A stretch of 6,397 nt of DNA from Coriobacteriia bacterium. GTDB lineage: Bacteria; Actinomycetota; Coriobacteriia; Anaerosomatales; JAUVQN01. Position numbers and translations under genes: made by a program. Below the pieces are notes generated by a model. It saw only the letters and a program-made list of their open reading frames with translations, did not search any database and was not told the origin of the DNA. This document shows, piece by piece, positions 1-5,698 of the stretch (its first letter is position 1; the number at the start of each line of letters is the position of its first letter). The DNA is taken from positions 1 to 6,397 of the forward strand of contig JAUVQN010000082.1 of NCBI GenBank assembly GCA_030598125.1. The letters are read 5' to 3'.

Positions 1-587
1 ACCTGCTCCTTCAGGGCCTTCACCATCTTCGCGGTGCGGAAGGGAGTGAGCATGCCCGCCATGTCCTTGATGCAGATGGTGTCCGCGCCCAGTTCCTTCA
101 GGTCCTGGGCGTACTCGAGGTAGCGGTCGAGCGTGTGGACCGGGCTCACGGTGTAGGAGATCGCGCCCTCGAAGTGCGCGCCCGTCTCCTTGATCGCCGC
201 CGCCGATACCTCGACGTTCCTCGGATCGTTGAGCGCATCGAAGACACGGAAGATGTCGATGCCGTTCCTGTGCGCAGCATGGACGAAGCGACGCACCACG
301 TCGTCGCTGTAGTGCCGGTATCCGACGAGGTTCTGACCCCTGAGCAGCATCTGGAGGGGGGTCTTCGTCACGTGGCGTTTCACGATCCGGAGCCGGTCCC
401 AGGGGTTCTCGTCGAGGAACCTCAGTGCGGCGTCGAACGTGGCCCCGCCCCAGACCTCGAGCGACCAGTACCCGACGTCGTCCATCTTGGGAAGGATGGG
501 GATCATGTCCGAAACATGCATCCTCGTCGCCCACAAGGACTGGTGGGCGTCTCTCAGTGTCGTGTCCGTGATCCGCAGAGGTCGCAT
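1..587 (-). CDS. Biotin-dependent carboxyltransferase subunit (pyruvate carboxylase subunit B / oxaloacetate decarboxylase alpha), N-terminal part
   Basis: Reading back from an ATG at 587 gives 195 codons open to the left edge, so the 3' part is missing. The protein starts MRPLRITDTTLRDAHQSLWA, the signature of the HMGL-like TIM-barrel carboxyltransferase shared by pyruvate carboxylase, oxaloacetate decarboxylase alpha and transcarboxylase 5S. Visible landmarks are R12-D13-A-H-Q16 (D13 is the expected metal ligand; R12 and Q16 line the pyruvate site), EVWGGATFD at 44-52, QMLLRGQNLVGY at 79-90, GIDIFRVFDALND at 109-121 and IKDMAGML at 173-180, where K174 matches the lysine that is carboxylated and binds metal. 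The HxH metal pair and any biotin domain would lie beyond the edge. These enzymes move CO2 between carboxybiotin and pyruvate/oxaloacetate. The visible part cannot tell which family member this is. A GAGG at 593-596, five bases before the ATG, and a GGGAGGGG further up support the start. It lies 119 bases after efp and may have its own promoter. Confidence 0.9.
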   Translation of the reverse strand, partial: MRPLRITDTTLRDAHQSLWATRMHVSDMIPILPKMDDVGYWSLEVWGGATFDAALRFLDENPWDRLRIVKRHVTKTPLQMLLRGQNLVGYRHYSDDVVRRFVHAAHRNGIDIFRVFDALNDPRNVEVSAAAIKETGAHFEGAISYTVSPVHTLDRYLEYAQDLKELGADTICIKDMAGMLTPFRTAKMVKALKEQ

Positions 588-663
588 GGGCGCCTCGCCC
601 CTCCCTTCCTTCGACGAGAGCGGACCGCACGGGCGACCCGCTCGAGGATGACGCGTGCTCGTC

Positions 664-669
664 AGTATA
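664..669 (-). promoter_or_regulatory. Possible -10 box for the carboxyltransferase gene
   Basis: On the minus strand the gap reads CCCGTATACTGACG, and TATACT matches the TATAAT consensus at five of six positions in otherwise very GC-rich DNA. A start of transcription near 656 would leave a leader of about 70 bases before the ATG at 587. No TTGACA-like hexamer is found 16-18 bases upstream; that place is taken by CG-rich hairpin sequence. The call therefore rests on one hexamer and its position after a likely terminator. Confidence 0.3.
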
Positions 670-674
670 CGGGA

Positions 675-708
675 GAGACGCCAGGTCGCGCGAGGGCGCG
701 GGCGTCTC
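675..708 (-). terminator. GC-rich hairpin overlapping the efp stop codon
   Basis: GAGACGCC at 675-682 is a perfect inverted complement of GGCGTCTC at 701-708. Inside it, CGCG at 687-690 can pair with CGCG at 697-700 across a six-base loop, leaving a four-base bulge (683-686) on one side. The far arm overlaps the efp TGA (707-709). No T-run follows on the minus strand, so it is not a classical intrinsic terminator. It could act as a U-tract-less terminator or as a 3' stabilising stem. It separates efp from the next gene. Confidence 0.35.
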
Positions 709-1267
709 AGACGCGCGTGATGTAGCTGCCGTCGCGCGTATCCACCTTCACGACGTCCCCGACGTCGATGAAGAGCGGCACTTGCACGACCGCGCCCGTC
801 TCGACCGTGGCGGGCTTGCTCCCGCTCTGCTTGGTGTCGCCCTTGATGCCGGGATCGGTGTCGGTGACCTCCAGCTCCACGAACATCGGCGCTTCCACGC
901 CGGTGAGCTCGTCATCGGCATACTTGAGCTGGGTGACGTCGTTCTCCTTCATCCACCGCGACTGGTCGCCGACGACGTCGGCCTCGAGCGCGACCTGCTC
1001 GTACGTGTCGGTGTCCATGAAGTGGAACTGCAGACCGTCGGTGTAGAGGTACTGCATCCGCTTCGTCTCCATGCGGACGTCATCGAACGACTCGCCCGCG
1101 CGGAACGTCTCCTCGACCACCTTCCCGCTGACGGTCTCCTTGAGCTTGGTGCGGACGAACGCCCCGCCCTTGCCGGGCTTGACGTGCTGGAAGTCGACCA
1201 GCGTCCAGATCTTGCCTTTGTGGCGGATGGTCATACCGGTCTTGAACTGGTTGGTGGTGACGGACAT
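707..1267 (-). CDS. efp: Elongation factor P
   Basis: EF-P binds ribosomes stalled between the P and E sites and promotes peptide bond formation at consecutive prolines. The 186-residue length is normal for the family. The N-terminal KOW-like domain carries the loop HVKPGKGGAFVRTKLK, with K33 at the tip that reaches the peptidyl-transferase centre and is the usual modification site. The central OB domain follows, with MQYLYTDG and FMDTDTYEQ at roughly 71-90, then the second OB domain ending VPLFIDVGDVVKVDTRDGSYITRV-like (the EF-P signature region). The loop is PGKGG, not the PGKGP palindrome known from many Actinobacteria with unmodified EF-P. An AAGGGA at 1277-1282, nine bases before the ATG, supports the start. 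It lies 19 bases behind the Xaa-Pro peptidase, so co-transcription with it and the aro genes is likely. Confidence 0.97.
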   Translation of the reverse strand: MSVTTNQFKTGMTIRHKGKIWTLVDFQHVKPGKGGAFVRTKLKETVSGKVVEETFRAGESFDDVRMETKRMQYLYTDGLQFHFMDTDTYEQVALEADVVGDQSRWMKENDVTQLKYADDELTGVEAPMFVELEVTDTDPGIKGDTKQSGSKPATVETGAVVQVPLFIDVGDVVKVDTRDGSYITRV

Positions 1268-1286
1268 GCGCGATGGTCCCTTCGTC

Positions 1287-2375
1287 CTAGAGCTCGATCA
1301 GGTGCTTGGGTGCGTGAGTGAGGACCTCGGGCCCATCCGATCCCACCGACACCAGGTCCTCTATCCTAACACCGCCCAGTCCCCCCACGTAGACGCCCGG
1401 CTCGATCGTGACGACGGCCCCGATCGGCAGCGACTCCTCGCTCGTGCGACCGATGCGGGGGGCCTCATGTACCTGGAGGCCGACGCCGTGTCCGAGTCCG
1501 TGCAGGAAGGCTTCGTCGAGGCCACGCGCCGCGAGCGTGTCGCGGGCCACCGCGTCGAGGTCGCGTGCGGGCATCCCGGGCCTGAGCGCCGCGATCGCTC
1601 CCCTGTTGGCCTCGAGCACCGCATCGAACAGCTCACGCTCCCGCTCGCCGGCCGTGCCCACGACGACCGTGCGCGTCATATCCGAACAGTAGCCGTCGAC
1701 TCGGGCACCGAAGTCGAGCTTCACGAGGTCACCGGAGACGATCTCGCGGTCCGTCACCGTCGCGTGCGGTCTCGCCGAGTTCGGTCCGCTCGCGACGATC
1801 GGCGGGAACGCGACCCCGTCCGACCCGTTCTTCCTCATGAACCACTCGAGGTCGAGCGCGACGTCCCGCTCCGTCCGGCCCGCTTCGATGCGCTCCAGCA
1901 CGTACTCGAATGCCAGATCGCCCAGGTGCGCGGCCCGCGCGATGCGCTCGCGCTCCTCCGGCTCCTTCACCAGACGGAGCCGCTCCGCCCAGTGCTCCTC
2001 CACCTCGACGTGGGCGGAGACCCGCTCCGACACGTAGCGGAACCGCCCGTACGGGACGGAAGACTCCAGCACGACCCGTTCGGCTTCCATCACGTCGAGC
2101 TCGTCGCACAGCTCCGCGTAGAGTGATTCGCCCTGGATGAAGAGCCGCCACGGTGTGCCGGAGGCCGCGTGCCGGGCCGCTTCCGTGTAGCGGCTGTCGG
2201 TATGGACGCTCGCGCTCTCAGCAGTGACGAGCAGCGCCACGTTGGCCATGTCGTCGAAGACGCCCTCGAACCCGGTGAGGTAGCGGACGTTCGCGATCTC
2301 GGTGACCACCGCCGCGGAGGCGTCGCTCTCGGCGAGACGCCGGCGGAACGCCTCGAGGCGCGCCTCCGACCTCAT
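1287..2375 (-). CDS. pepP: M24B family Xaa-Pro peptidase (aminopeptidase P / prolidase type)
   Basis: This is a cytoplasmic metallopeptidase that cleaves Xaa-Pro bonds. The 362 residues are typical for the short Gram-positive type. Residues 1 to about 130 form the creatinase-like N-terminal domain (VTEIANVRYLTGF at 24-36); the rest is the pita-bread catalytic fold. All five metal ligands are visible: D221 (KLDFGA), D232 (SDMTRT), H296 (HGLGHGVG), E325 (TIEPGVY) and E339 (RIEDLV). H204 (RPHAT) and H303 (QVHEAP) match the catalytic histidines. Two adjacent ATGs, at 2378 and 2375, follow GAGGAGG (2380-2386). The second is chosen because it has the more workable spacing and begins MRSEARLEAF as in homologues; it overlaps the aroQ stop by one base (TGATG). 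An in-frame extension to 2459 lies wholly inside aroQ and is rejected. Whether it prefers dipeptides (PepQ) or longer peptides (PepP) cannot be read from sequence. Confidence 0.93.
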   Translation of the reverse strand: MRSEARLEAFRRRLAESDASAAVVTEIANVRYLTGFEGVFDDMANVALLVTAESASVHTDSRYTEAARHAASGTPWRLFIQGESLYAELCDELDVMEAERVVLESSVPYGRFRYVSERVSAHVEVEEHWAERLRLVKEPEERERIARAAHLGDLAFEYVLERIEAGRTERDVALDLEWFMRKNGSDGVAFPPIVASGPNSARPHATVTDREIVSGDLVKLDFGARVDGYCSDMTRTVVVGTAGERERELFDAVLEANRGAIAALRPGMPARDLDAVARDTLAARGLDEAFLHGLGHGVGLQVHEAPRIGRTSEESLPIGAVVTIEPGVYVGGLGGVRIEDLVSVGSDGPEVLTHAPKHLIEL

Positions 2376-2815
2376 CATTCCTCCTCGAGGATCCCCATGA
2401 GCGCGTCCAGGCCCAGCGCGTAGGAACGCGGGCCGAAGCCGGAGATCTGTCCCGCACACTCCGCGACGATCACGCTCTTCCGCCGGAACTCCTCCCGCGC
2501 CGCGATGTTGCTGAGGTGCACTTCCACGACCGGCACGTCCACCGCGGACACGGCGTCCCTGAGCGCATACGAGTAGTGGGTGAACGCCCCGGGGTTGAAG
2601 ATGACGCCGTCGTACGCACCCGACGCCTCCTGCAGCCTGTCCACCAGCTCGCCCTCATGGTTGGACTGCGCGAAGCCGATCTGGACGCCGCGCTCGGCCC
2701 CGAGTGCCGACAGCGTCGTCTCGATGTCCGAGAGCGTGGATGAGCCGTACATCTCGGGATCGCGTCTCCCGAGCAGGTTCAGGTTGGGGCCGTTCAGCAC
2801 GAGCACGCGTCTCAT
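2375..2815 (-). CDS. aroQ: Type II 3-dehydroquinate dehydratase
   Basis: It catalyses the trans-dehydration of 3-dehydroquinate to 3-dehydroshikimate, the third step of the shikimate pathway, as a cytoplasmic flavodoxin-fold enzyme (dodecameric in known members). The 146-residue length is that of the family. The opening VLVLNGPNLNLLGRRDPEMYG contains the flexible lid and catalytic Y23. Other expected residues are N74 and G76 (FNPGAFTH, with H80), E98 and H100 (EVHLSN) and R111 (FRRKS). The start is the ATG at 2815, whose ATGA overlaps the aroB stop by four bases. GAGGAG at 2824-2829, eight bases upstream and within the aroB end, is a good ribosome binding site. A longer in-frame reading to 3058 runs through aroB and lacks family similarity, so it is rejected. 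The adjacent aroB makes its substrate. Confidence 0.97.
   Translation of the reverse strand: MRRVLVLNGPNLNLLGRRDPEMYGSSTLSDIETTLSALGAERGVQIGFAQSNHEGELVDRLQEASGAYDGVIFNPGAFTHYSYALRDAVSAVDVPVVEVHLSNIAAREEFRRKSVIVAECAGQISGFGPRSYALGLDALMGILEEE
2380..2386 (-). promoter_or_regulatory. Ribosome binding site of the Xaa-Pro peptidase gene, inside the aroQ end
   Basis: GAGGAGG is formed by the codons for the last three glutamates of AroQ. GGAGG ends one base before the ATG at 2378 and four bases before the ATG at 2375, which favours the second ATG. The site being built from aroQ codons points to translational coupling. Confidence 0.6.
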
Positions 2816-3939
2816 GTCGACCACTCCTCGATCCGTGACGTCGTCTCCGTCCATACCGCAAGATGCCGAAGGAGGTCCTCGTCCGCCACGGCGCGGACCT
2901 CCCAGCTCCCTGGTCCGGTCGAGAGGACGAACCGCACCGCCCCTCCCCTCGCCTTCTTGTCCGCGCGCATCGCCTCGAGGAGCCTCACGGGCTCGAGCTC
3001 TCGGCGCACCGGCGGCGAACCGAGCGCCTCCAAGAGCCGCTCCTGCCGAGCACGCCATGCGGGGCCGACCCCATCGAGTTCCTCGGCGAGCGCCGCGGCG
3101 AACCGCATGCCGTCCGCGACCGCCTCGCCGTGCGCCACGGCTCCGTAGCCCAGGACCCGCTCGATCGCGTGGCCCAGCGTGTGTCCGAGATTGAGGCTCT
3201 CTCGCGGACCCGACTCGCGCTCGTCATCCGAGACCACGGCCGCCTTGAATCGTACGGCCCGCACGACCGCATCCCGCACGACATCGGCATCGCGGTCCAT
3301 CAGCGCATCCGCGTGCCCTTCGAGCCACCCGAGCAGCGGCTCGCCATCGAGCACACCGGCCTTCGCGACCTCGACCAGGCCGCACGTCCACTCGCTGTCG
3401 GGCAGCGTGGTCAGCGCGCCCGTGTCCGCGAGCACGAGCTGAGGCTGCCAGAACGCGCCCACGAGGTTCTTGCCGGCCTCGAGGTCGACCGCCGTCTTCC
3501 CACCCACCGAGCTGTCGACCTGCGCCAGCAGCGTGGTGGGAAGCTGCACGTACGACACGCCGCGCATGTAGGTGGCCGCACAGAAGCCGCCAAGATCGCC
3601 GACGACCCCGCCACCCAGCGCCAGGACGGTCCCTTCGCGGTCGAGCCCACGCGTGACGCACTGCTCCAGCACGCGCCCGGCGGTCTCCCAGCTCTTCGAA
3701 CGCTCGCCCGGCGGCACGACCACGACCGAGGCGGTCCTGCCCACCTCCTCGAGCGACGAGCGGACCCGGGACGTGTAGAGGGCGTCCACATGCTCGTCGG
3801 ACACGATGAGGGCCACACCCTTCCCGACCACGCCGGACACGAGCTCGCCCGTCCTTTCGAGAAGGCCCTCTCCTACGACGACGTCGTACGCACTGCTCGG
3901 CGTCCTGACCGTCACCGACTCGCGAGGCTCGGCGTTCAT
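2812..3939 (-). CDS. aroB: 3-Dehydroquinate synthase
   Basis: It converts DAHP to 3-dehydroquinate, using NAD+ and a divalent metal (zinc or cobalt) in the cytoplasm. The 375 residues agree with the family. The NAD-binding N-terminal half shows VPPGERSKS at 75-83, LGGGVVGDLGGFCAATYMRG at 108-127, PTTLLAQVDSSVGGKTAVD at 134-152 and KNLVGAFWQP at 157-166. The C-terminal helical domain supplies the metal ligands E190 (GLVEVAK), H253 (NLGHTLGHAIE) and H270 (HGEAVADGM), with H257 as a further active-site histidine. The closing MRADKKARGGAVRFVL at 324-339 is also typical. The ATG at 3939 overlaps the aroK stop as ATGA; GGAGG at 3950-3954 lies ten bases upstream. The 3' end overlaps aroQ by four bases. 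The long open frame on the opposite strand is a GC-rich shadow. Confidence 0.97.
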   Translation of the reverse strand: MNAEPRESVTVRTPSSAYDVVVGEGLLERTGELVSGVVGKGVALIVSDEHVDALYTSRVRSSLEEVGRTASVVVVPPGERSKSWETAGRVLEQCVTRGLDREGTVLALGGGVVGDLGGFCAATYMRGVSYVQLPTTLLAQVDSSVGGKTAVDLEAGKNLVGAFWQPQLVLADTGALTTLPDSEWTCGLVEVAKAGVLDGEPLLGWLEGHADALMDRDADVVRDAVVRAVRFKAAVVSDDERESGPRESLNLGHTLGHAIERVLGYGAVAHGEAVADGMRFAAALAEELDGVGPAWRARQERLLEALGSPPVRRELEPVRLLEAMRADKKARGGAVRFVLSTGPGSWEVRAVADEDLLRHLAVWTETTSRIEEWST

Positions 3940-4451
3940 CCGGCTCTCGCCTCCACGAGCCCGAGCACAGACTCGGCCACCTCGGCGGGATCGACATCGG
4001 TGGTGTCCACCGCGACATCAGCCGCACCTTCGTAGAGCCCACGCCGCACTTCCATGAGTTCGCGGACCGCCCGCTGCGGATCGTCACCCAGCAAGGGTCG
4101 GCCCCGTCCTCCGCCGATCCGCTCCAGCGCCGCCTCGTTCGAGACGGCCAGGTACACGACGACCCCACCGGCCGCCATCTGGACACGGTTGACCGGATCG
4201 AGCACGATCCCCCCGCCGCACGCCACGACGGAGGCAGGCCCCGACAGGATCTTGGCAAGCTCAGCGGACTCCGCACGCCGGAACGAGTCCTCGCCATCCT
4301 CTCTGAAGACGGCGGCGATCGTCTTGCCGGCCCCTTCCGCGATGCGCTGATCCAGGTCGACGAAGGGCAGCGAGAGCCCCTTCGCGACGAGTGGACCGAC
4401 GGTAGACTTGCCAGCCCCCATGAAACCGACGATGAAGACGTGGACCGTCAC
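3936..4451 (-). CDS. aroK: Shikimate kinase
   Basis: It transfers phosphate from ATP to the 3-hydroxyl of shikimate. The 171 residues are normal for this P-loop NMP-kinase-like family. Walker A is GFMGAGKST at 9-17 (K15). Shikimate-binding residues are D34 within FVDLDQRI, R58 in SFRRAE and the glycine run CGGG at 78-81. The lid arginine is R118 in GRGRPLL, and RRGLYEGAAD at 136-145 holds the second conserved arginine region. The start is GTG at 4451, not ATG: GTGA overlaps the aroC TGA (4448-4450) by four bases, and the Walker motif begins only nine residues in, leaving no room for a later start. The upstream ribosome binding site is weak (GGGGACGG-like), so its translation may depend on ribosomes finishing aroC. 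Its 3' end overlaps aroB in the same way. Confidence 0.96.
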   Translation of the reverse strand: MTVHVFIVGFMGAGKSTVGPLVAKGLSLPFVDLDQRIAEGAGKTIAAVFREDGEDSFRRAESAELAKILSGPASVVACGGGIVLDPVNRVQMAAGGVVVYLAVSNEAALERIGGGRGRPLLGDDPQRAVRELMEVRRGLYEGAADVAVDTTDVDPAEVAESVLGLVEARAG

Positions 4452-5599
4452 GATCCGATCCGTCCCCGGTACGCATCGAGAGCGGCGACCAGGTCGGCGA
4501 TCGAATCGCCGCCGAACTTGCGCGTATACGCGTCTGCAATCACGAGCGCCACCTCGGCCTCACCGACCACTGCGGCGGCAGGGACCGCGCACACGTCGGA
4601 GCGCTCCTTCGCCGCCTCTACCGCCTGCAGCGTGTCGATGTCCACGCTGGCGAGCGGCGCCAGCTGCGTGGGGATCGGCTTCATGGCGGCGCGCACGACG
4701 AGGGTCTCCCCGTTCGTCATGCCGCCCTCGAGACCGCCGGCGCGATTCGTGCGGCGATGGTAGCCGACGACGGACTCGTGCAGGATCTCGTCGTGCGCCT
4801 CGCTGCCCGACAGGAAGGCCAGAGAGAAGCCGAGCCCGAACTCGACGCCCTTAATGGCCGGTATCGAGGCGAGTGCGGATGCGAGCCGGCCGTCCAGTCG
4901 CTCCTCCGCAGTCGCGTAACCGCCCACGCCAGGCACGAGTCCCGTCGCCCATACCTGGAAGACACCTCCCAGGCTCACGCCCTTCTCCCGCGCCTCGTCC
5001 ACGGCGCCTCGCATGCGCTCGGCCGCCTCCGGGTCCGGACAGCCCACATCGCTCGCAGCCGCCGCGTCGCCGTCCAGCTCCTCGGAGGCGGGCCACGGCT
5101 CCATGCGCGCAGAGCCGATGGAGAGCACGGCCGAGCGCACCGCCACGCCGCTCGTCCGAAGGACCGCCTTCGCGACCGCACCCGCCGCGACGCGCCCCGC
5201 CGTCTCGCGCGCGCTCGCGCGTTCGAGCACGTCGCGCACGTCGTGAGCCGCGGTCTTGAGGATGCCCGGAAGATCCGCGTGACCAGGCCGCGGTGCAGTG
5301 ACCCGGCCCGCGGGATCGGGCTCACCGAACGGGTCCATCTGCTCCGTCCAGTTCTCCCAGTCCAGGTTCCTGACCAGGAGGGACACTGGAGACCCGAGCG
5401 TGGCTCCGTGCCGGATACCGGAGAGCACCTCGGCACGATCCTGCTCGATCCGCTGTCGTCCGCCACGGCCATAGCCGCGCTGACGTCGCGCGAGGTCGCG
5501 ATCGATATCGTCCTGGCCGATCGGCACGCCCGCCGGTACGCCCTCGATGACGGTCACGATGGCGCGGCCGTGCGATTCTCCTGCGGTCACGTAGCGCAT
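4448..5599 (-). CDS. aroC: Chorismate synthase
   Basis: It forms chorismate from EPSP, the last common step of aromatic biosynthesis, and needs reduced FMN; no flavin reductase gene is visible here. The 383 residues suit a bacterial enzyme. Markers in order are AGESHG with H10, RRQRGYGRGGRQRIEQD at 38-54, TAPRPGHADLPGILK at 101-115 with H107, RASARETAGRVAAGA at 127-141, GGLEGGMTNG at 288-297, KPIPT at 307-311 and RSDVCAVPAA at 333-342, with D336 at the active site. The start is the ATG at 5599, because the protein then opens MRYVTAGESHG as in the family and GAGGGG lies eight bases upstream; an upstream GTG at 5623 would add eight unlikely residues. At 224-237 it reads PGVGGYATAEERLD, where many homologues have PGLGSxxxWDxxLD. 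It leads a tight four-gene aro cluster. Confidence 0.97.
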   Translation of the reverse strand: MRYVTAGESHGRAIVTVIEGVPAGVPIGQDDIDRDLARRQRGYGRGGRQRIEQDRAEVLSGIRHGATLGSPVSLLVRNLDWENWTEQMDPFGEPDPAGRVTAPRPGHADLPGILKTAAHDVRDVLERASARETAGRVAAGAVAKAVLRTSGVAVRSAVLSIGSARMEPWPASEELDGDAAAASDVGCPDPEAAERMRGAVDEAREKGVSLGGVFQVWATGLVPGVGGYATAEERLDGRLASALASIPAIKGVEFGLGFSLAFLSGSEAHDEILHESVVGYHRRTNRAGGLEGGMTNGETLVVRAAMKPIPTQLAPLASVDIDTLQAVEAAKERSDVCAVPAAAVVGEAEVALVIADAYTRKFGGDSIADLVAALDAYRGRIGS

Positions 5600-5607
5600 G
5601 GAGCCGT

Positions 5608-5613
5608 CCCCTC
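5608..5613 (-). promoter_or_regulatory. Ribosome binding site of aroC
   Basis: GAGGGG lies eight bases before the ATG at 5599 and decides between that start and the GTG at 5623. It lies 12 bases downstream, in the transcription direction, of the compound inverted repeat at 5626-5670, so folding of that repeat would not directly hide it. Confidence 0.55.
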
Positions 5614-5625
5614 GTCTCGCCACTG

Positions 5626-5670
5626 CTCCACCATAGCGCGAGGGCGGCCTCGAGGCCGCCCATCGTGGAG
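5626..5670 (-). terminator. Two-tier inverted repeat between the PilP-like gene and aroC
   Basis: The core, 5642-5661, is a perfect 20-base palindrome: GGGCGGCCTC followed by GAGGCCGCCC. As RNA it gives an eight-pair stem with a TCGA loop. Outside it, CTCCACCAT (5626-5634) and ATCGTGGAG (5662-5670) pair at eight of nine positions, with a seven-base bulge (5635-5641) on one side only. The whole dyad lies 28 bases after the stop of the upstream gene and 26 bases before the aroC ATG. No T-run follows on either strand, so a classical intrinsic terminator is not shown. A U-tract-less terminator, an mRNA processing or stabilising stem, or (core only) a dimeric repressor operator are all possible. 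Confidence 0.4.
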
Positions 5671-5698
5671 TGATCGCATGGTACCGGCGCGCGCGCTG

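Noticed and set aside
135..725. A 196-codon plus-strand frame at the left end
   Set aside because: It is antisense to the carboxyltransferase gene, whose minus-strand frame from 587 gives clear family motifs.
1071..2126. A 351-codon open frame on the plus strand opposite efp and the Xaa-Pro peptidase
   Set aside because: It crosses two conserved genes on the other strand, is Arg/Asp/His-rich without motifs, and has the look of a GC-bias shadow.
2378..2459. N-terminal extension of the Xaa-Pro peptidase to 2459
   Set aside because: The extra 27 residues lie wholly within aroQ, resemble nothing in the family, and the coupled ATGs after GAGGAGG explain the start.
2863..4035. A 390-codon open frame on the plus strand opposite aroB and part of aroK
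   Set aside because: Its protein is rich in Arg, His and Pro with no recognisable motif, and it mirrors a well-supported gene. Long antisense frames are expected in GC-rich DNA with strong third-position bias.
3224..4297. A 357-codon minus-strand frame overlapping aroK and aroB in another register
   Set aside because: It is extremely Arg/Gly-rich and overlaps two genes whose catalytic motifs are intact in their own frames.
5630..5635. TATGGT as a -10 box for aroC
   Set aside because: It matches only four of six positions, lies inside the outer stem of the inverted repeat and has no -35 partner at the right distance.
5687..5696. Alternating GCGCGCGCGC run just after the stop of the PilP-like gene, a possible Z-DNA tract
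   Set aside because: Five GC dinucleotides are too short to stand out in DNA this GC-rich.
5600..5698. T-box, riboswitch or aromatic leader peptide ahead of aroC
   Set aside because: The gap is only 99 bases, has no T-box consensus, and contains no short frame rich in Trp, Tyr or Phe; only the inverted repeat stands out.
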